Assembly (NCBI RefSeq): GCF_011516635.5
Contig: NZ_CP096255.1
Coordinates: 3,594,501 to 3,658,500 of the forward strand
Origin: Bradyrhizobium barranii subsp. apii
Lineage (GTDB): Bacteria > Pseudomonadota > Alphaproteobacteria > Rhizobiales > Xanthobacteraceae
Direction of reading: 5' to 3'
DNA length: 64,000 nucleotides
Below the pieces are notes generated by a model that saw only the letters and a list, made by a program, of their open reading frames with translations, ran no database searches and was not told where the DNA came from. The position numbers were made by a program, and so were the translations under genes. How positions within the stretch are numbered: position 1 is the first letter of the stretch; each line of letters begins with the position of its first letter. Shown here in pieces: positions 8,499 to 17,869 of this stretch.

Positions 8499-9404
8499 CT
8501 ACAAGACCGCGGCGACTTCCGCGGCCGTCGGCATCGACGGCCCGGCGCCCATCCGCTGCACGCTGATCGAGGCGGCCGCGTTGGCGAAAGCGAGCGCGGT
8601 ACGCAGGGACACGCCCTCCGCCAGCTGCGCCGCAAGCGCGCCGACGAAGCAATCGCCGGCGCCGGTGGTGTCGACCGCCTTCACCGCGCGGCCGGACACC
8701 GCGAATTCCTCGCGGCCGGCGAGCGCGAGCACGCCCCGCTTGCCGAGCGTCACGCAGATGGTCTGGTCTTCGCGCGCCTGAAGTTGCCGCGCGACGTCGA
8801 TGATTGTTGCTGCCTCGTCGCCGTCGGAGAGCTCCACGCCCGCGAGGAAGCCGAGCTCGGTCTCGTTCAGCACGAGGGTGTCGACGAGCGCCAGCAGCTC
8901 GGCGGACATCGTTTGCGCCGGTGCGGGGTTGAGCAGCGTCGTGGCGCCGGCGCTACGGGCGCGCTGGAAGAAGGCGGCAATCGTCGGCAGCGGAATCTCG
9001 AACTGGCTGACGGCCACATCGCCCTTCGCCAGCGGCGCATCCGCGACGTCATCCGCACTGACCAGCGCATTGCTGCCGGGGATGACGACAATGGTATTGT
9101 CAGATTCTGCGACGGTGATGATGGCGGTGCCGCTATGCGTGTCGGCGTCGCGGACGGAGCCGAGATCGATGCCCTGGGCGCCGAGGAATGTCCGGAGCTC
9201 GGCCCCGAACGAATCCTTTCCGAGCCGCCCGATCAGCGTGGTCTTCACGCCGAGCCGTGACGCCGCGACTGCCTGGTTCGCGCCCTTGCCGCCAGGAAAA
9301 TACAGCACCTGCCGGCCGGCGACGGTCTCACCGACCTTTGGATGGCGATCGGCGGTCGCCGCCACATCCATGTTGATGCTGCCGGCGATAAAGACGCGCC
9401 CCAT
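8499..9404 (-). CDS. rbsK: Ribokinase (PfkB family)
   Basis: It phosphorylates D-ribose or a similar sugar at the terminal hydroxyl with ATP. It has 301 residues, the usual ribokinase length. The N-terminal SINMD and FPGGKGANQAVA segments (near residues 8 and 36) bind sugar. DTTGAGDCFVGALA near residue 250 is the ATP/anion-hole motif with the catalytic Asp. The gene lies 19 bases downstream of a second PfkB kinase on the same strand, so they are probably one operon. No ribose transporter is nearby, so the natural substrate could be another pentose or nucleoside. Confidence 0.88.
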   Translation of the reverse strand: MGRVFIAGSINMDVAATADRHPKVGETVAGRQVLYFPGGKGANQAVAASRLGVKTTLIGRLGKDSFGAELRTFLGAQGIDLGSVRDADTHSGTAIITVAESDNTIVVIPGSNALVSADDVADAPLAKGDVAVSQFEIPLPTIAAFFQRARSAGATTLLNPAPAQTMSAELLALVDTLVLNETELGFLAGVELSDGDEAATIIDVARQLQAREDQTICVTLGKRGVLALAGREEFAVSGRAVKAVDTTGAGDCFVGALAAQLAEGVSLRTALAFANAAASISVQRMGAGPSMPTAAEVAAVL

Positions 9405-9423
9405 GATATGCCCTTACAAAACC

Positions 9424-10317
9424 CTAGACCCTGACTTCGAACTCGTGCCTGACTTTGGCGATGTCCACAAGGGTCGGCAGCCCGGCCTCGTTGCCGAGGC
9501 GCTGGATCTTGAAGGTCGAGGCGGCGCGGGCAAAATCAAAATGCTCGCGCCAGCTTTTGCCGGGGTGGGCGAGGTAGGAATAGACATAGGCGCCGTGGAA
9601 GACGTCGCCGGCGCCGTTGGTGTCGATCACGCGCTCGCGCGGGATCGGCATCGCCGGCATGACCTCGACCGCACCCGTTTCATTGTACCAGAGCAGGCCC
9701 TTCTCACCCATGGTGACGCCGCCGATCTTGCAGCCGCGGCTCTTGAGGTAGTCGAGCATCTTCTCGGGCGTCAGGTCCATCTGCTCACACAGGCGTTCGG
9801 CGACGATGGCGACGTCGATGAATGCGAGCAGCTCATGCGTGTTGGTGCGCAGGCCGCCGCCGTCGAGCGAGGTCAGGATTCCGGCCTCGCGGCAGACCTT
9901 TGCATAGTGGATCGCGGCATCGGGCTGATGGCCGTCGATGTGCAGGGCGCGACAGCCACCGAGATTGAGCATCGGGAACGGATGGATGTGCTCGTCGTCG
10001 CGGCAGCGGACGATGGCGCGCTTACCGTCCTTGGGCATGATGAAGGACAGCGAGGACTGGTTCACCTTCCGCCCGTGCAGCGAGATCGCGTATTTCGCGC
10101 ACATGTCCTGGAACATCCGCCCCAGCCAGTCATTGGCCGCCGTGGCGATGAGGTCGGGCACGATGCCGAGCTTGGCGCAGCAGAACGCCGCCGTCACCGC
10201 GTTGCCGCCGAAGGAGACCGCGTAGTCCGTTGCCACGTGCTTTTCGTCGCCGGTCGGCATGTGGTCGGTGATGAAGACGACGTCGATATAGGTCTGACCG
10301 ATAAAGAGAGCCTGCAT
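9424..10317 (-). CDS. PfkB-family carbohydrate kinase
   Basis: A second sugar or nucleoside kinase, 297 residues. The N-terminal region has IGQTYIDVVFITDHMPTGDE and a substrate-binding VSFGGNAVTAA. The C-terminal catalytic motif is DTNGAGDVFHGAYVYS near residue 237. It differs clearly from the adjacent ribokinase, having NGAGD instead of TGAGD and a longer mid-region, so it is not a recent duplicate. It would be transcribed first in the two-kinase operon. Substrate not identifiable from sequence. Confidence 0.86.
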   Translation of the reverse strand: MQALFIGQTYIDVVFITDHMPTGDEKHVATDYAVSFGGNAVTAAFCCAKLGIVPDLIATAANDWLGRMFQDMCAKYAISLHGRKVNQSSLSFIMPKDGKRAIVRCRDDEHIHPFPMLNLGGCRALHIDGHQPDAAIHYAKVCREAGILTSLDGGGLRTNTHELLAFIDVAIVAERLCEQMDLTPEKMLDYLKSRGCKIGGVTMGEKGLLWYNETGAVEVMPAMPIPRERVIDTNGAGDVFHGAYVYSYLAHPGKSWREHFDFARAASTFKIQRLGNEAGLPTLVDIAKVRHEFEVRV

Positions 10318-10520
10318 TGGTTGTCCGTGATGCGCTGGGTGGTCCCGGCCGGCGAGCTTACTCTAACACCGGTTCCGCTCTGGGGACGCTGAAATTATTC
10401 GCAAATCTGCCGCCCGAGCGCTTGAGGTCGGCATGGGGCCGGAATACGACCATCACCGGTCCATGCCAAGCCCGGACAAACGCCGTCCTTCGGAATGGTT
10501 CCAGGTCGATCAAGGGGGGA

Positions 10521-11372
10521 ATGATGATCACCGGCCTCGATCACGTCGTCGCCCTGGTGAGGGATATCGGTGCGGCCAAGGCGGCGTATCAGACGCTGCT
10601 CGGGCGCGCGCCGGCCTGGCAGAATTCCGGCGAGGGCGCCGACCGCGTGCTGTTCACGCTTGCGAACATGACGATCGAGCTGATGGCGCCGAGCGGCTTT
10701 AACGTTGCGGCGGACCGGATCCGCGCGCTGCTCGACGATCGCGAGGGCGTGCTCGCCAGCCTGTGCTTTCGTGTCGCAGACATGAGCAAGATGCACCGGC
10801 GGCTGGAGCGGGTGGCCTTGAGGCCTGATCCGGTCGCCGAGGTCGAAAGCAGCGACGTCGCGAGCGGCGCAATCCTGCACTGGAAACGCACGCGTGCCGC
10901 CACCGAATTGACGCGCGGCGTGCGCATGTTCTTCCTCGAGCTCGCCGAGGAGCGGCCGCTGTCGGCTGCGACCGACATCGCGCCGATCGATGGGCTCGAC
11001 CACGTCGTGATCACCACCGAGGATTCCGACCGCGCCGCTGCGCTCTATGGCGCGCGGCTCGGCCTTGATCTCGCACTGGACCGCTCGCACCAGGATTGGG
11101 GCCAGCTGATGTTCTTCCGCTGCGGCGGCCTCATCGTCGAAGTGGTGCGCCGCCCCGTGGCGGGCGGGGATTCCCTGCATGATCGTCTCTGGGGCCTGAG
11201 CTGGCGGGTCGCCGACATCGACGCCACCCGCGCCCGCCTGCTCGCCGCCGGCCTCGACGTCACCGAGGTGCGCAACGGCCGCAAGCCGGGCACGCGGATC
11301 ATGACGGTGCGGAATGGGACCTGCGGGATCCAGACGGTGCTGCTGGAGCGCTCGCCGAAGCCGGTGGATTGA
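10521..11372 (+). CDS. VOC-superfamily protein with two glyoxalase-like domains
   Basis: A 283-residue protein with two vicinal-oxygen-chelate modules. The first begins ITGLDHVVALVRDIGAAKAA (residues 3-22); the second begins at about residue 155 with IDGLDHVVITTEDSDRAAAL. Each keeps a DH pair where VOC enzymes place a metal ligand. Such proteins act as lyases, isomerases, dioxygenases or resistance proteins, and the reaction cannot be assigned. ATG 10521 follows AAGGGGGGA; the next codon is also ATG. The frame is open upstream to 10317, but that stretch lacks a start signal and forms the spacer from the divergent kinase operon. Confidence 0.85.
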   Translation: MMITGLDHVVALVRDIGAAKAAYQTLLGRAPAWQNSGEGADRVLFTLANMTIELMAPSGFNVAADRIRALLDDREGVLASLCFRVADMSKMHRRLERVALRPDPVAEVESSDVASGAILHWKRTRAATELTRGVRMFFLELAEERPLSAATDIAPIDGLDHVVITTEDSDRAAALYGARLGLDLALDRSHQDWGQLMFFRCGGLIVEVVRRPVAGGDSLHDRLWGLSWRVADIDATRARLLAAGLDVTEVRNGRKPGTRIMTVRNGTCGIQTVLLERSPKPVD

Positions 11373-11390
11373 AGGGGCGGCCTCCCCGTT

Positions 11391-11477
11391 CGTCATTGCG
11401 AGGAGCTCTTGCGACGAAGCAATCCAGTCTGTCTCCGCGGTGGCAGTCTGGATTGCTTCGCTGCGCTCGCAATGACG
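11391..11477. repeat. Palindromic repeat, CGTCATTGCGAG family
   Basis: Outer ends CGTCATTGCGAG and GCTCGCAATGACG are complementary. Internal arms GAAGCAATCCAG and CTGGATTGCTTC pair, around a short variable centre. It ends 23 bases before the TetR start codon at 11501. Related copies occur at 17870-17953, 55261-55346 and 63851-63930. Confidence 0.85.
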
Positions 11478-11500
11478 AAACTATGCGGCGGGCCTCGCGC

Positions 11501-12256
11501 ATGATAAATGCGATCTGGACGATCACCCAGCGGGCACCCGGTTTGGCGAAAGCAACGGCAAAGCGAACTCTGAAATGGCAGCGCGACCCCGAGGGGATGC
11601 GGCTGCGCATTCTCGAAGCCGCCAAGCAGGAATTCTCCACCCACGGGCTCGCGGGCGCGCGTGTCGACCGCATCGCGGCGAAGGCCGGCGCCAACAAGCG
11701 CATGCTCTATTATCACGTCGGCAACAAGGACGAGCTCTATCTCGCGGTGCTCGAAGGCGCCTATGACAAGATCCGCAGCGAGGAGCGGGGGCTGGATCTC
11801 GAGCATCTCGATCCGCCCGAAGCGATCCGGCGCCTGATCGAGTTCACCTGGAACTACTTCCTGCGCAACCCGGAATTCCTGTCGCTGCTCCAGACCGAGA
11901 ATCTCGCGCGCGCAAAGCACCTCAAGCGCTCGACCAAGGTCAAGTCGATGCACTCGCCCTTCGTCGAGATGATCCGCACCGTGGTGCGGCGCGGCGTCGA
12001 CAGCGGCGATTTCCAGGTCGCGGTCGATCCGGTGCAACTCTACATCTCGATCGCGGGGCTCTGCTTCTTCTATCTCTCCAATTCGGCCACGTTGAGCGTG
12101 ATCTTCGGCCGCGATCTGCTGGCCAAGGACGCCAAGGACGAGCGGCTTTCGCACATGGTCGGCCTCGTGCTGGCCGCGCTGACGGGGCGATCGACCGCGC
12201 TGTTCGAGATCGCCAAGGCGCCGAAGTCGCGCAGCGCCGTGGCGCAGACGGTGTAG
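11501..12256 (+). CDS. TetR-family transcriptional regulator
   Basis: A homodimeric repressor of about 251 residues. The N-terminal helix-turn-helix spans about residues 25-75, with RIAAKAGANKRMLYYHVGNK as recognition region. The C-terminal domain carries ENLARAKHLKRS and a hydrophobic SIAGLCFFYLSNS stretch typical of RutR/YcdC-like TetR proteins. The start is uncertain: ATG 11501 and ATG 11483 are both in frame, and neither has a strong ribosome site. A palindromic repeat ends just upstream. The next genes downstream on the same strand form the NMT1 ABC/catabolic cluster, which it may control, though a spacer of about 320 bases separates them. Confidence 0.88.
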   Translation: MINAIWTITQRAPGLAKATAKRTLKWQRDPEGMRLRILEAAKQEFSTHGLAGARVDRIAAKAGANKRMLYYHVGNKDELYLAVLEGAYDKIRSEERGLDLEHLDPPEAIRRLIEFTWNYFLRNPEFLSLLQTENLARAKHLKRSTKVKSMHSPFVEMIRTVVRRGVDSGDFQVAVDPVQLYISIAGLCFFYLSNSATLSVIFGRDLLAKDAKDERLSHMVGLVLAALTGRSTALFEIAKAPKSRSAVAQTV

Positions 12257-12310
12257 CGGCCTAGTCCGCGCGTTGGTGGACTAATCGTCCGTCGTTTCCT
12301 CAATCTCCGC

Positions 12311-12412
12311 CGTCATTGCCCGCGAAGGCGGGCAATCCAGTATTCCAGAGACGGTTGAGATTGAACCGAGAAGCCGCGGCGTACTGGATTCCCCGCCTTC
12401 GCGGGGAATGAC
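12311..12412. repeat. Palindromic repeat, CGTCATTGCCCGCG family
   Basis: Outer arms CGTCATTGCCCGCGAAGGCG and CGCCTTCGCGGGGAATGAC are largely complementary, with internal CAATCCAGTA and TACTGGATTC pairing. It belongs to a different sequence family from the GCGAGC-type repeats. With the adjoining repeat at 12429-12471 it fills most of the spacer between TetR and the ABC genes and could act as a transcription block. Confidence 0.8.
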
Positions 12413-12428
12413 ACCAGGGTGAGGCGGT

Positions 12429-12471
12429 CTCGTGCCCCGGACGTAGCGCAGCAGCGCGTCCGGGACACGAG
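12429..12471. repeat. Short GC-rich inverted repeat
   Basis: CTCGTGCCCCGGACG pairs with CGTCCGGGACACGAG across a short TAGCGCAGCAGCG centre. It lies directly after the larger palindrome. The remaining spacer to 12577 is visibly AT-richer (CAGTATTTATCCAACGAG) and probably holds the promoter of the ABC operon; no coding frame is seen in 12257-12577. Confidence 0.65.
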
Positions 12472-12577
12472 CGGAGGTGAGGAACCCGGCACAAAACGTC
12501 ACAGGGAAAGCTCTGGACAGTATTTATCCAACGAGTTAATTTCTCCCCCGAACGAAGAAGAATGCCGGGAGTGAGAC

Positions 12578-13387
12578 GTGGCTGAGTTGAAGCCGCAAGG
12601 TGCGGTATCCAAGATGCTGAATGCGGCCTGGGTCCGGCCGTTCCTGTTCCTGGTCTTCATCGTCGTCGCCTGGGATCTTGCGATCCGCCTGTTCAAGATC
12701 CCCGCCTATCAGATCCCGGCGCCGGGCGATGTTCTCGCCGTGCTGCGCACCGAATGGCCGGAACTGCTGCGCCAGTCTTGGCCGACCACCTATGCGACCG
12801 TCTGCGGCTTCCTGCTGTCGGCACTGTTCGGCATCCCCGTCGCCATGCTGATCGCGGGCTCGAAGACGGTGGAGAGCTATGTCTATCCGCTGCTGGTGTT
12901 CTCGCAATCCGTGCCGAAGATCGCGATCGCGCCGCTGTTCGTGGTCTGGTTTGGCTTCGGCATTATTCCCAAAGTGATTTCCGCCTTCCTGCTCGGCTTC
13001 TTCCCCGTGGTCGTTTCCGCCGTGCAGGGCTTCAAATCGGTCGACCCCGACATGGTCGATCTCGCGCGCGCCATGCAGGGCAGCCGGTTCCGGGTTTTCC
13101 TCGCGGTGAATTTGCCGCATGCGCTGCCGGCGATCTTCTCAGGCCTCAAAGTGTCGGTGACGCTGGCCGTGGTCGGCGCCGTCGTCGGCGAGTTCGTCGG
13201 CTCTAATTCCGGCATCGGCTACGTGATGCAGCGCTCAATCGGCACGTTCGACCTGCCGACGATGTTCGCAGCGCTGGTGATCCTGGCGCTGCTCGGTGTG
13301 ATCCTGTTCTGGATCGTGGACCGGATCGAGAAGCTGGTCATTCCCTGGCATGTCAGCCAGCGTGAGGACGTGATTTTCGCCTCGTAA
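12578..13387 (+). CDS. ABC transporter permease, SsuC/TauC (NMT1-system) type
   Basis: The membrane subunit of an importer, 269 residues with about six hydrophobic segments. The conserved EAA loop lies near residues 160-190 (AMQGSRFRVFLAVNLPHALP). Homologues carry taurine, alkanesulfonates, nitrate or pyrimidine precursors. Start taken as GTG 12578 after GGGAGTGAGAC; an in-frame ATG occurs 12 codons later. It is the first gene of a likely operon with the receptor, the ATPase and an enolase-superfamily enzyme. Confidence 0.9.
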   Translation: MAELKPQGAVSKMLNAAWVRPFLFLVFIVVAWDLAIRLFKIPAYQIPAPGDVLAVLRTEWPELLRQSWPTTYATVCGFLLSALFGIPVAMLIAGSKTVESYVYPLLVFSQSVPKIAIAPLFVVWFGFGIIPKVISAFLLGFFPVVVSAVQGFKSVDPDMVDLARAMQGSRFRVFLAVNLPHALPAIFSGLKVSVTLAVVGAVVGEFVGSNSGIGYVMQRSIGTFDLPTMFAALVILALLGVILFWIVDRIEKLVIPWHVSQREDVIFAS

Positions 13388-13448
13388 CAAAACTAAGGCA
13401 ACGAACGGCCATCAACGGCCGACGCAACAAGGGCAAGGGAGAGAAACG

Positions 13449-14441
13449 ATGAAGCGGTGGATAGGAGCTGTCTCGGCTGCGCTGATGGTGTTTGCGGCGA
13501 TGCCCGCGCAGGCCGCCGACAAGGTCGTGCTGATGCTGAACTGGTACGTCTATGGCGAGCACGCGCCGTTCTATTACGGCAAAGCCAAGGGCATCTATGC
13601 CGCCGAGGGCATCGACCTCGAGATCCAGGAAGGCCGCGGCTCGGCTGCGACCACGCAGGCCGTGGCCGCCAAGACCGCCGACTTCGGCTATGTCGACGTC
13701 CCCACCATGATGCGCGCCGCGATCAAGGGCGCGCCTGTCGTCGCGACCGGCGTGCTGCTCCAGACCAGCCCGATGTCCGCCATGGGCTTTGCCGACAAGA
13801 ACATCAGGAAGCCGGAGGACATCAAGGGCAAGACGGTGGCGATCACGCCGGCCGATTCCATGACCCAGATTTGGCCGCTGTTCCTGAAGAAGACCGGCCT
13901 GAAGGAGAGCGATTTCCAGACGGTCGCCGGCGACGGCCAGACCAAGCTCAACGCCGTCATCAACGGCCAGGCGGATCTGCTGCTCGGCTACGTCATGGAC
14001 CAGTCGATGAAGATCAAGGATGCCACCGGCAAGGACGTCTATCCGATCAAGTTCGCCGACTACGGCATCAACATGGTCTCCTCGGGCATCATCGCCAACT
14101 CCGATTATGTGAAGGCCAATGCCGATCTCGTTCGCCGCTTCATGTCAGCGACGACCAAGGCGGTCGAAGCTGCCGAGAAGGAGCCGAAGGCCGCGGCGCA
14201 ATCGATTCTCGATGCCAACCCCAAGGGCGGCAAGATCGACACGCTGACGCAGGGCTTTGAGCTGACCATCCCGCTCTACCGGACCGCGGAGACCAAGAGC
14301 AAGCGGCCATTCCAGGTCACCGACCAGAACATGACGGACTCCGTCAATCTGATGGTCGAATATGGCGGACTGGATGCCAAGGCCAAGGAGAACCCGAAGG
14401 CCTTCTACACCAACGATTATCTGCCGAAGAGCGGATCGTGA
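13449..14441 (+). CDS. ABC transporter substrate-binding protein, NMT1/THI5-like
   Basis: A periplasmic receptor of 330 residues. The signal peptide ends at AQA near residue 23. The mature start VVLMLNWYVYGEHAPFYYGK and KGIYAAEGIDLEIQEGRGSA match the NMT1 fold, which includes receptors for pyrimidine precursors, taurine and aromatic sulfonates. The AAEG and GSAATTQAVAAKTADFGYVD segments shape the ligand site. A strong ribosome site (AAGGGAGAG) precedes the ATG. Its stop overlaps the GTG of the ATPase. The ligand is unknown; the catabolic neighbours suggest a polyol, sugar derivative or glycoside. Confidence 0.9.
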   Translation: MKRWIGAVSAALMVFAAMPAQAADKVVLMLNWYVYGEHAPFYYGKAKGIYAAEGIDLEIQEGRGSAATTQAVAAKTADFGYVDVPTMMRAAIKGAPVVATGVLLQTSPMSAMGFADKNIRKPEDIKGKTVAITPADSMTQIWPLFLKKTGLKESDFQTVAGDGQTKLNAVINGQADLLLGYVMDQSMKIKDATGKDVYPIKFADYGINMVSSGIIANSDYVKANADLVRRFMSATTKAVEAAEKEPKAAAQSILDANPKGGKIDTLTQGFELTIPLYRTAETKSKRPFQVTDQNMTDSVNLMVEYGGLDAKAKENPKAFYTNDYLPKSGS

Positions 14442-15286
14442 AGCAAGCCGCAGCCGTGAGCGAAACCGTGCAGCAGGCCGCGCATCTGAGACTGGTGAGC
14501 GACCGGGCTGCCGGCGATGCGTCGGGCATCAAACTGTCCGGCGTGTCGAAGACCTACCGGACGCGCGACGGCGACGTGCCGTCGCTGCGTCCGCTCGATT
14601 TCCACATCAACGACGGCGAATTCTTCGTCGTGGTCGGCCCAAGCGGCTGCGGCAAGTCCACGCTGCTCAAGCTGATCTCGGGGTTGCTGCCGCCGACATC
14701 AGGCGAGGTCCTGGTCGAGGGTGAGAAGGTCACGAAGCCGCACGGCAATGTCGGCATCGTCTTCCAGAACGCGCTGCTGCTGCCCTGGCGCAACATCCTC
14801 GCGAACGTGATGCTGCCGATCGACATGAAGCGGCTGCCGCGACAACACTATCTCGATCGCGCCAAGGCGCTGCTGAAGCTGGTCGGCCTCGAAGGTTTCG
14901 AGAAGAAGCTGCCCTGGCAGCTCTCGGGCGGCATGCAGCAGCGCGCCTCGATCTGCCGTGCGCTGGTGCACGATCCCAAGATCATGCTGATGGACGAGCC
15001 GTTCGGCGCACTCGACGCGTTGACGCGCGAGCGCATGAATGTCGAGCTGATGCGGATCCAGCGCGAGACCAGGAAGACGGTGCTCCTGATCACGCATTCG
15101 ATTCCCGAGGCCGTGTTCCTCGCCGACCGCGTGCTGGTCATGACCGAGCGGCCCGGCGCGATCGCGGCGATCTACGACGTGCCGCTGCCGCGCCCGCGCT
15201 CGCTCGATGTAATGGCTGATCCTGTCTTCACCGAGCTCGTGCAACGCATCCGCAAGCATTTTTTCTCGCAAGGTTCGCTGGATTAA
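14438..15286 (+). CDS. ABC transporter ATP-binding protein, SsuB/TauB type
   Basis: The motor subunit of the importer, 282 residues. Walker A GPSGCGKST is near residue 69. The Q-loop is VFQNALLLPWRN, the signature LSGGMQQRASICRAL is near residue 165, and Walker B is IMLMDEPFGALDALT. The H-loop His is in LLITHSIPEAVFLADRV. An N-terminal tail of about 30 residues precedes the domain. GTG 14438 overlaps the receptor stop (GTGA), so synthesis is coupled. Confidence 0.93.
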   Translation: MKQAAAVSETVQQAAHLRLVSDRAAGDASGIKLSGVSKTYRTRDGDVPSLRPLDFHINDGEFFVVVGPSGCGKSTLLKLISGLLPPTSGEVLVEGEKVTKPHGNVGIVFQNALLLPWRNILANVMLPIDMKRLPRQHYLDRAKALLKLVGLEGFEKKLPWQLSGGMQQRASICRALVHDPKIMLMDEPFGALDALTRERMNVELMRIQRETRKTVLLITHSIPEAVFLADRVLVMTERPGAIAAIYDVPLPRPRSLDVMADPVFTELVQRIRKHFFSQGSLD

Positions 15287-15290
15287 AGTC

Positions 15291-16679
15291 ATGGCGCCGC
15301 GCCTGAAGCTGCGAGATATCGCGTTCTTTGAACGTCCCGTGCATTTCGCGCGGCCGTTCCGCTTCGGGGCGATCACGATCAACGCGACGCCGCAGCTGTT
15401 CGTGCGGGTCGAGATCGAGGTCGAGGGCAGGGGAGCTGCGGTCGGCGCCAGTGCCGAGCTGCTGGTGCCAAAATGGTTCGACAAGCGGCCGGAGCTATCG
15501 CCGGCGCAAACGGTCGACGGCCTGCGGCGTTCGCTGGAGATTGCGCGGGGCCTTTATCTTGCGCGGACTGGGTTTTTGACGGCGTTCGATCTGCATGCCT
15601 CGTGCATCGGAGCCCAGGTCGCGACTTGTGCGAAAAAGAACATTCCGGCGCTTGCTGCGGCCTATGGCCCGGCGGAGATCGACAAGGCGATCCTCGACGC
15701 ACTGCTGCGCGGCGTTGAAACCAACTTTTTCGACGGCATGGCTGGCAACATTGCCGGCATCGATGCGCGGCTTTCGCCGGACCTCAAGGAAGCGGATCTC
15801 ACGTCGTTTCTCGCCGGCCGGAAGCCGCTGCCGCGCGTTGCCATCAGGCATACCGTCGGCCTCGACGATACCGTCGAAGGCGATGGCGGCGTGGCCGACA
15901 CACGCGAGAACGCCGGTGCGAATTATTTCAAGCTGAAGCTGTCGGGCGATACCGCAGCCGATGCAGGACGGCTGGCGCGGATCGGCAAGGAACTCGACAC
16001 GCTCGGGCGCGACTACAAGGTGACGCTCGACGCGAACGAGCAGTACGCCGATCTTGCCGCACTACAGGCGCTGATGGACCGGCTTGATCGTGATTCCGCG
16101 CTGCGCCCGATCGCCTCGCGCTTGCTCTATGTCGAACAGCCGATGCCGCGAGACATCACCCGGCAATCGCCGCTCGGCTCGCTGGCCGCGCACGGCTTCA
16201 TCATCGACGAGGCCGACGATTCCTACGACGCCTTCCCGGCGGCGCGTGCGCTCGGCTATTGCGGCATTTCCTCGAAATCCTGCAAGGGCCTCTACAAATC
16301 CATCGTCAACGCGACGCGCGCGGCGAAATGGAGCGCGGGCGGCGCGCGGTTCTTCGTGACGGGTGAGGACCTGACCTGCCAGGCCGGCCTTGCCGTGCAG
16401 CAGGATCTCGCGCTCGGCGCCTTCATCGGCGTCACCCATGCGGAGCGCAACGGTCATCACTATGTCGACGGATTTGGTGAGACGCCGACCGCTGAAGCGC
16501 AGGCTTTCGCGCTCGCGCATCCGGATCTCTATGCCGATGCCGGGCAGGGCATCCGCCTCTCCATTCACGACGGCGATCTCCTGACGGGATCGCTTCATGC
16601 AACGGGCTTTGCGACGTCGGTCCATCCGGACTGGTCGGCGCTCCGCCCGCTCGAACAGCCAACATCACCTTGGGAGTAA
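15291..16679 (+). CDS. Enolase-superfamily enzyme (mandelate racemase-like)
   Basis: A metal-dependent racemase, epimerase or dehydratase of 462 residues. In the barrel, YFKLKLSGD near residue 212 gives the KxK catalytic pair. Metal ligands fit the Asp of LDANEQY near residue 246, the Glu of LYVEQPMP near residue 283 and the Asp/Glu of IIDEADDSYDA near residue 305. KSCKGLYKSI near residue 328 holds a further lysine. It starts 4 bases after the ATPase stop. The protein is longer than most superfamily members, with an extended N-terminal capping domain. It probably acts on an intermediate of the adjacent pathway; substrate unknown. Confidence 0.85.
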   Translation: MAPRLKLRDIAFFERPVHFARPFRFGAITINATPQLFVRVEIEVEGRGAAVGASAELLVPKWFDKRPELSPAQTVDGLRRSLEIARGLYLARTGFLTAFDLHASCIGAQVATCAKKNIPALAAAYGPAEIDKAILDALLRGVETNFFDGMAGNIAGIDARLSPDLKEADLTSFLAGRKPLPRVAIRHTVGLDDTVEGDGGVADTRENAGANYFKLKLSGDTAADAGRLARIGKELDTLGRDYKVTLDANEQYADLAALQALMDRLDRDSALRPIASRLLYVEQPMPRDITRQSPLGSLAAHGFIIDEADDSYDAFPAARALGYCGISSKSCKGLYKSIVNATRAAKWSAGGARFFVTGEDLTCQAGLAVQQDLALGAFIGVTHAERNGHHYVDGFGETPTAEAQAFALAHPDLYADAGQGIRLSIHDGDLLTGSLHATGFATSVHPDWSALRPLEQPTSPWE

Positions 16680-16684
16680 TTGGC

Positions 16685-17836
16685 ATGACCACCCAACGCC
16701 TCGGCCTCATCATGAACGGCGTTACCGGCCGCATGGGTCTCAACCAGCATCTGATCCGCTCGATCGTCGCGATTCGCGAGCAGGGCGGCGTTCGCTTGAA
16801 GAACGGCGACCGCATCATGCCCGATCCGATCCTGGTCGGCCGCAGCGCCGACAAGGTCGAAGCCCTCGCCAAGCGCTACAACATCACGCGCTGGACCACC
16901 GACCTCGATGCGGCGCTCGCCGACAAGAAGGACACCATGTTCTTCGACGCAGCGACCACGCAGGCCCGCCCCGGCCTGCTGACCCAGGCGATCAATGCCG
17001 GCAAGCACGTCTATTGCGAGAAGCCGATTGCGACGAATTTCGAAGAGGCGCTCGAGGTCGTCAAGCTCGCCAACGCAAAGGGCGTCAAGCATGGCACGGT
17101 GCAAGACAAGCTGTTTCTGCCCGGCCTGAAGAAGATCGCCTTCCTGCGCGACTCCGGCTTCTTCGGCCGCATCCTCTCGGTGCGCGGCGAATTCGGCTAT
17201 TGGGTCTTCGAAGGCGGCTGGCAGGAGGCGCAGCGGCCGTCCTGGAACTATCGCGACGAGGACGGCGGCGGCATCATCCTCGACATGGTCTGCCACTGGC
17301 GCTACGTGCTGGACAACCTCTTCGGCAACGTCCAGAGCGTGGTCTGCATCGGCAACACCGACATCCCCGAGCGTTTTGACGAGCAGGGCAAGAAGTACAA
17401 GGCGACCGCGGATGATTCCGCCTACGCGACCTTCCAGCTCGAGGGCGGCGTCATCGCCCACATCAACATGTCCTGGGTCACACGCGTCTATCGCGACGAC
17501 CTCGTCACCTTCCAGGTCGACGGCACGCACGGCTCGGCGGTCGCGGGCCTGTCGGATTGCATGATCCAGGCGCGGCAGGCAACGCCCCGGCCGGTGTGGA
17601 ATCCCGACGAGAAGCGGCTGCACGACTTCTACGGCGATTGGCAGAAGCTGCCTGACAACGTCACCTACGACAACGGCTTCAAGGAGCAGTGGGAGATGTT
17701 CATCCGCCACGTCTACGAGGACGCGCCCTACAAGTTCACGCTGCTCGAAGGCGTCAAGGGCGTGCAGCTCGCTGAATGCGCGCTGAAGAGCTGGAAGGAG
17801 CGGCGCTGGATCGACGTCGCCCCGATCAAGGCCTGA
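16685..17836 (+). CDS. Gfo/Idh/MocA-family NAD(P)-dependent oxidoreductase
   Basis: A dehydrogenase for a cyclic sugar or polyol hydroxyl, 383 residues. The N-terminal Rossmann fold is unusual: LGLIMNGVTGRMGLNQHLI replaces the common GxGxxG. The catalytic lysine lies in VYCEKPIATNFEEAL near residue 118. GGGIILDMVCHWRYVL near residue 195 provides the conserved D-x-x-x-H active-site pair. I chose ATG 16685 after TGGGAG with 8-base spacing; a TTG at 16670 is possible but overlaps the upstream gene. It links the transporter to the two downstream carbon-metabolism proteins. Confidence 0.9.
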   Translation: MTTQRLGLIMNGVTGRMGLNQHLIRSIVAIREQGGVRLKNGDRIMPDPILVGRSADKVEALAKRYNITRWTTDLDAALADKKDTMFFDAATTQARPGLLTQAINAGKHVYCEKPIATNFEEALEVVKLANAKGVKHGTVQDKLFLPGLKKIAFLRDSGFFGRILSVRGEFGYWVFEGGWQEAQRPSWNYRDEDGGGIILDMVCHWRYVLDNLFGNVQSVVCIGNTDIPERFDEQGKKYKATADDSAYATFQLEGGVIAHINMSWVTRVYRDDLVTFQVDGTHGSAVAGLSDCMIQARQATPRPVWNPDEKRLHDFYGDWQKLPDNVTYDNGFKEQWEMFIRHVYEDAPYKFTLLEGVKGVQLAECALKSWKERRWIDVAPIKA

Positions 17837-17869
17837 GGTCTGTTGGATAAGTCTCGATGTCTGTTGAGC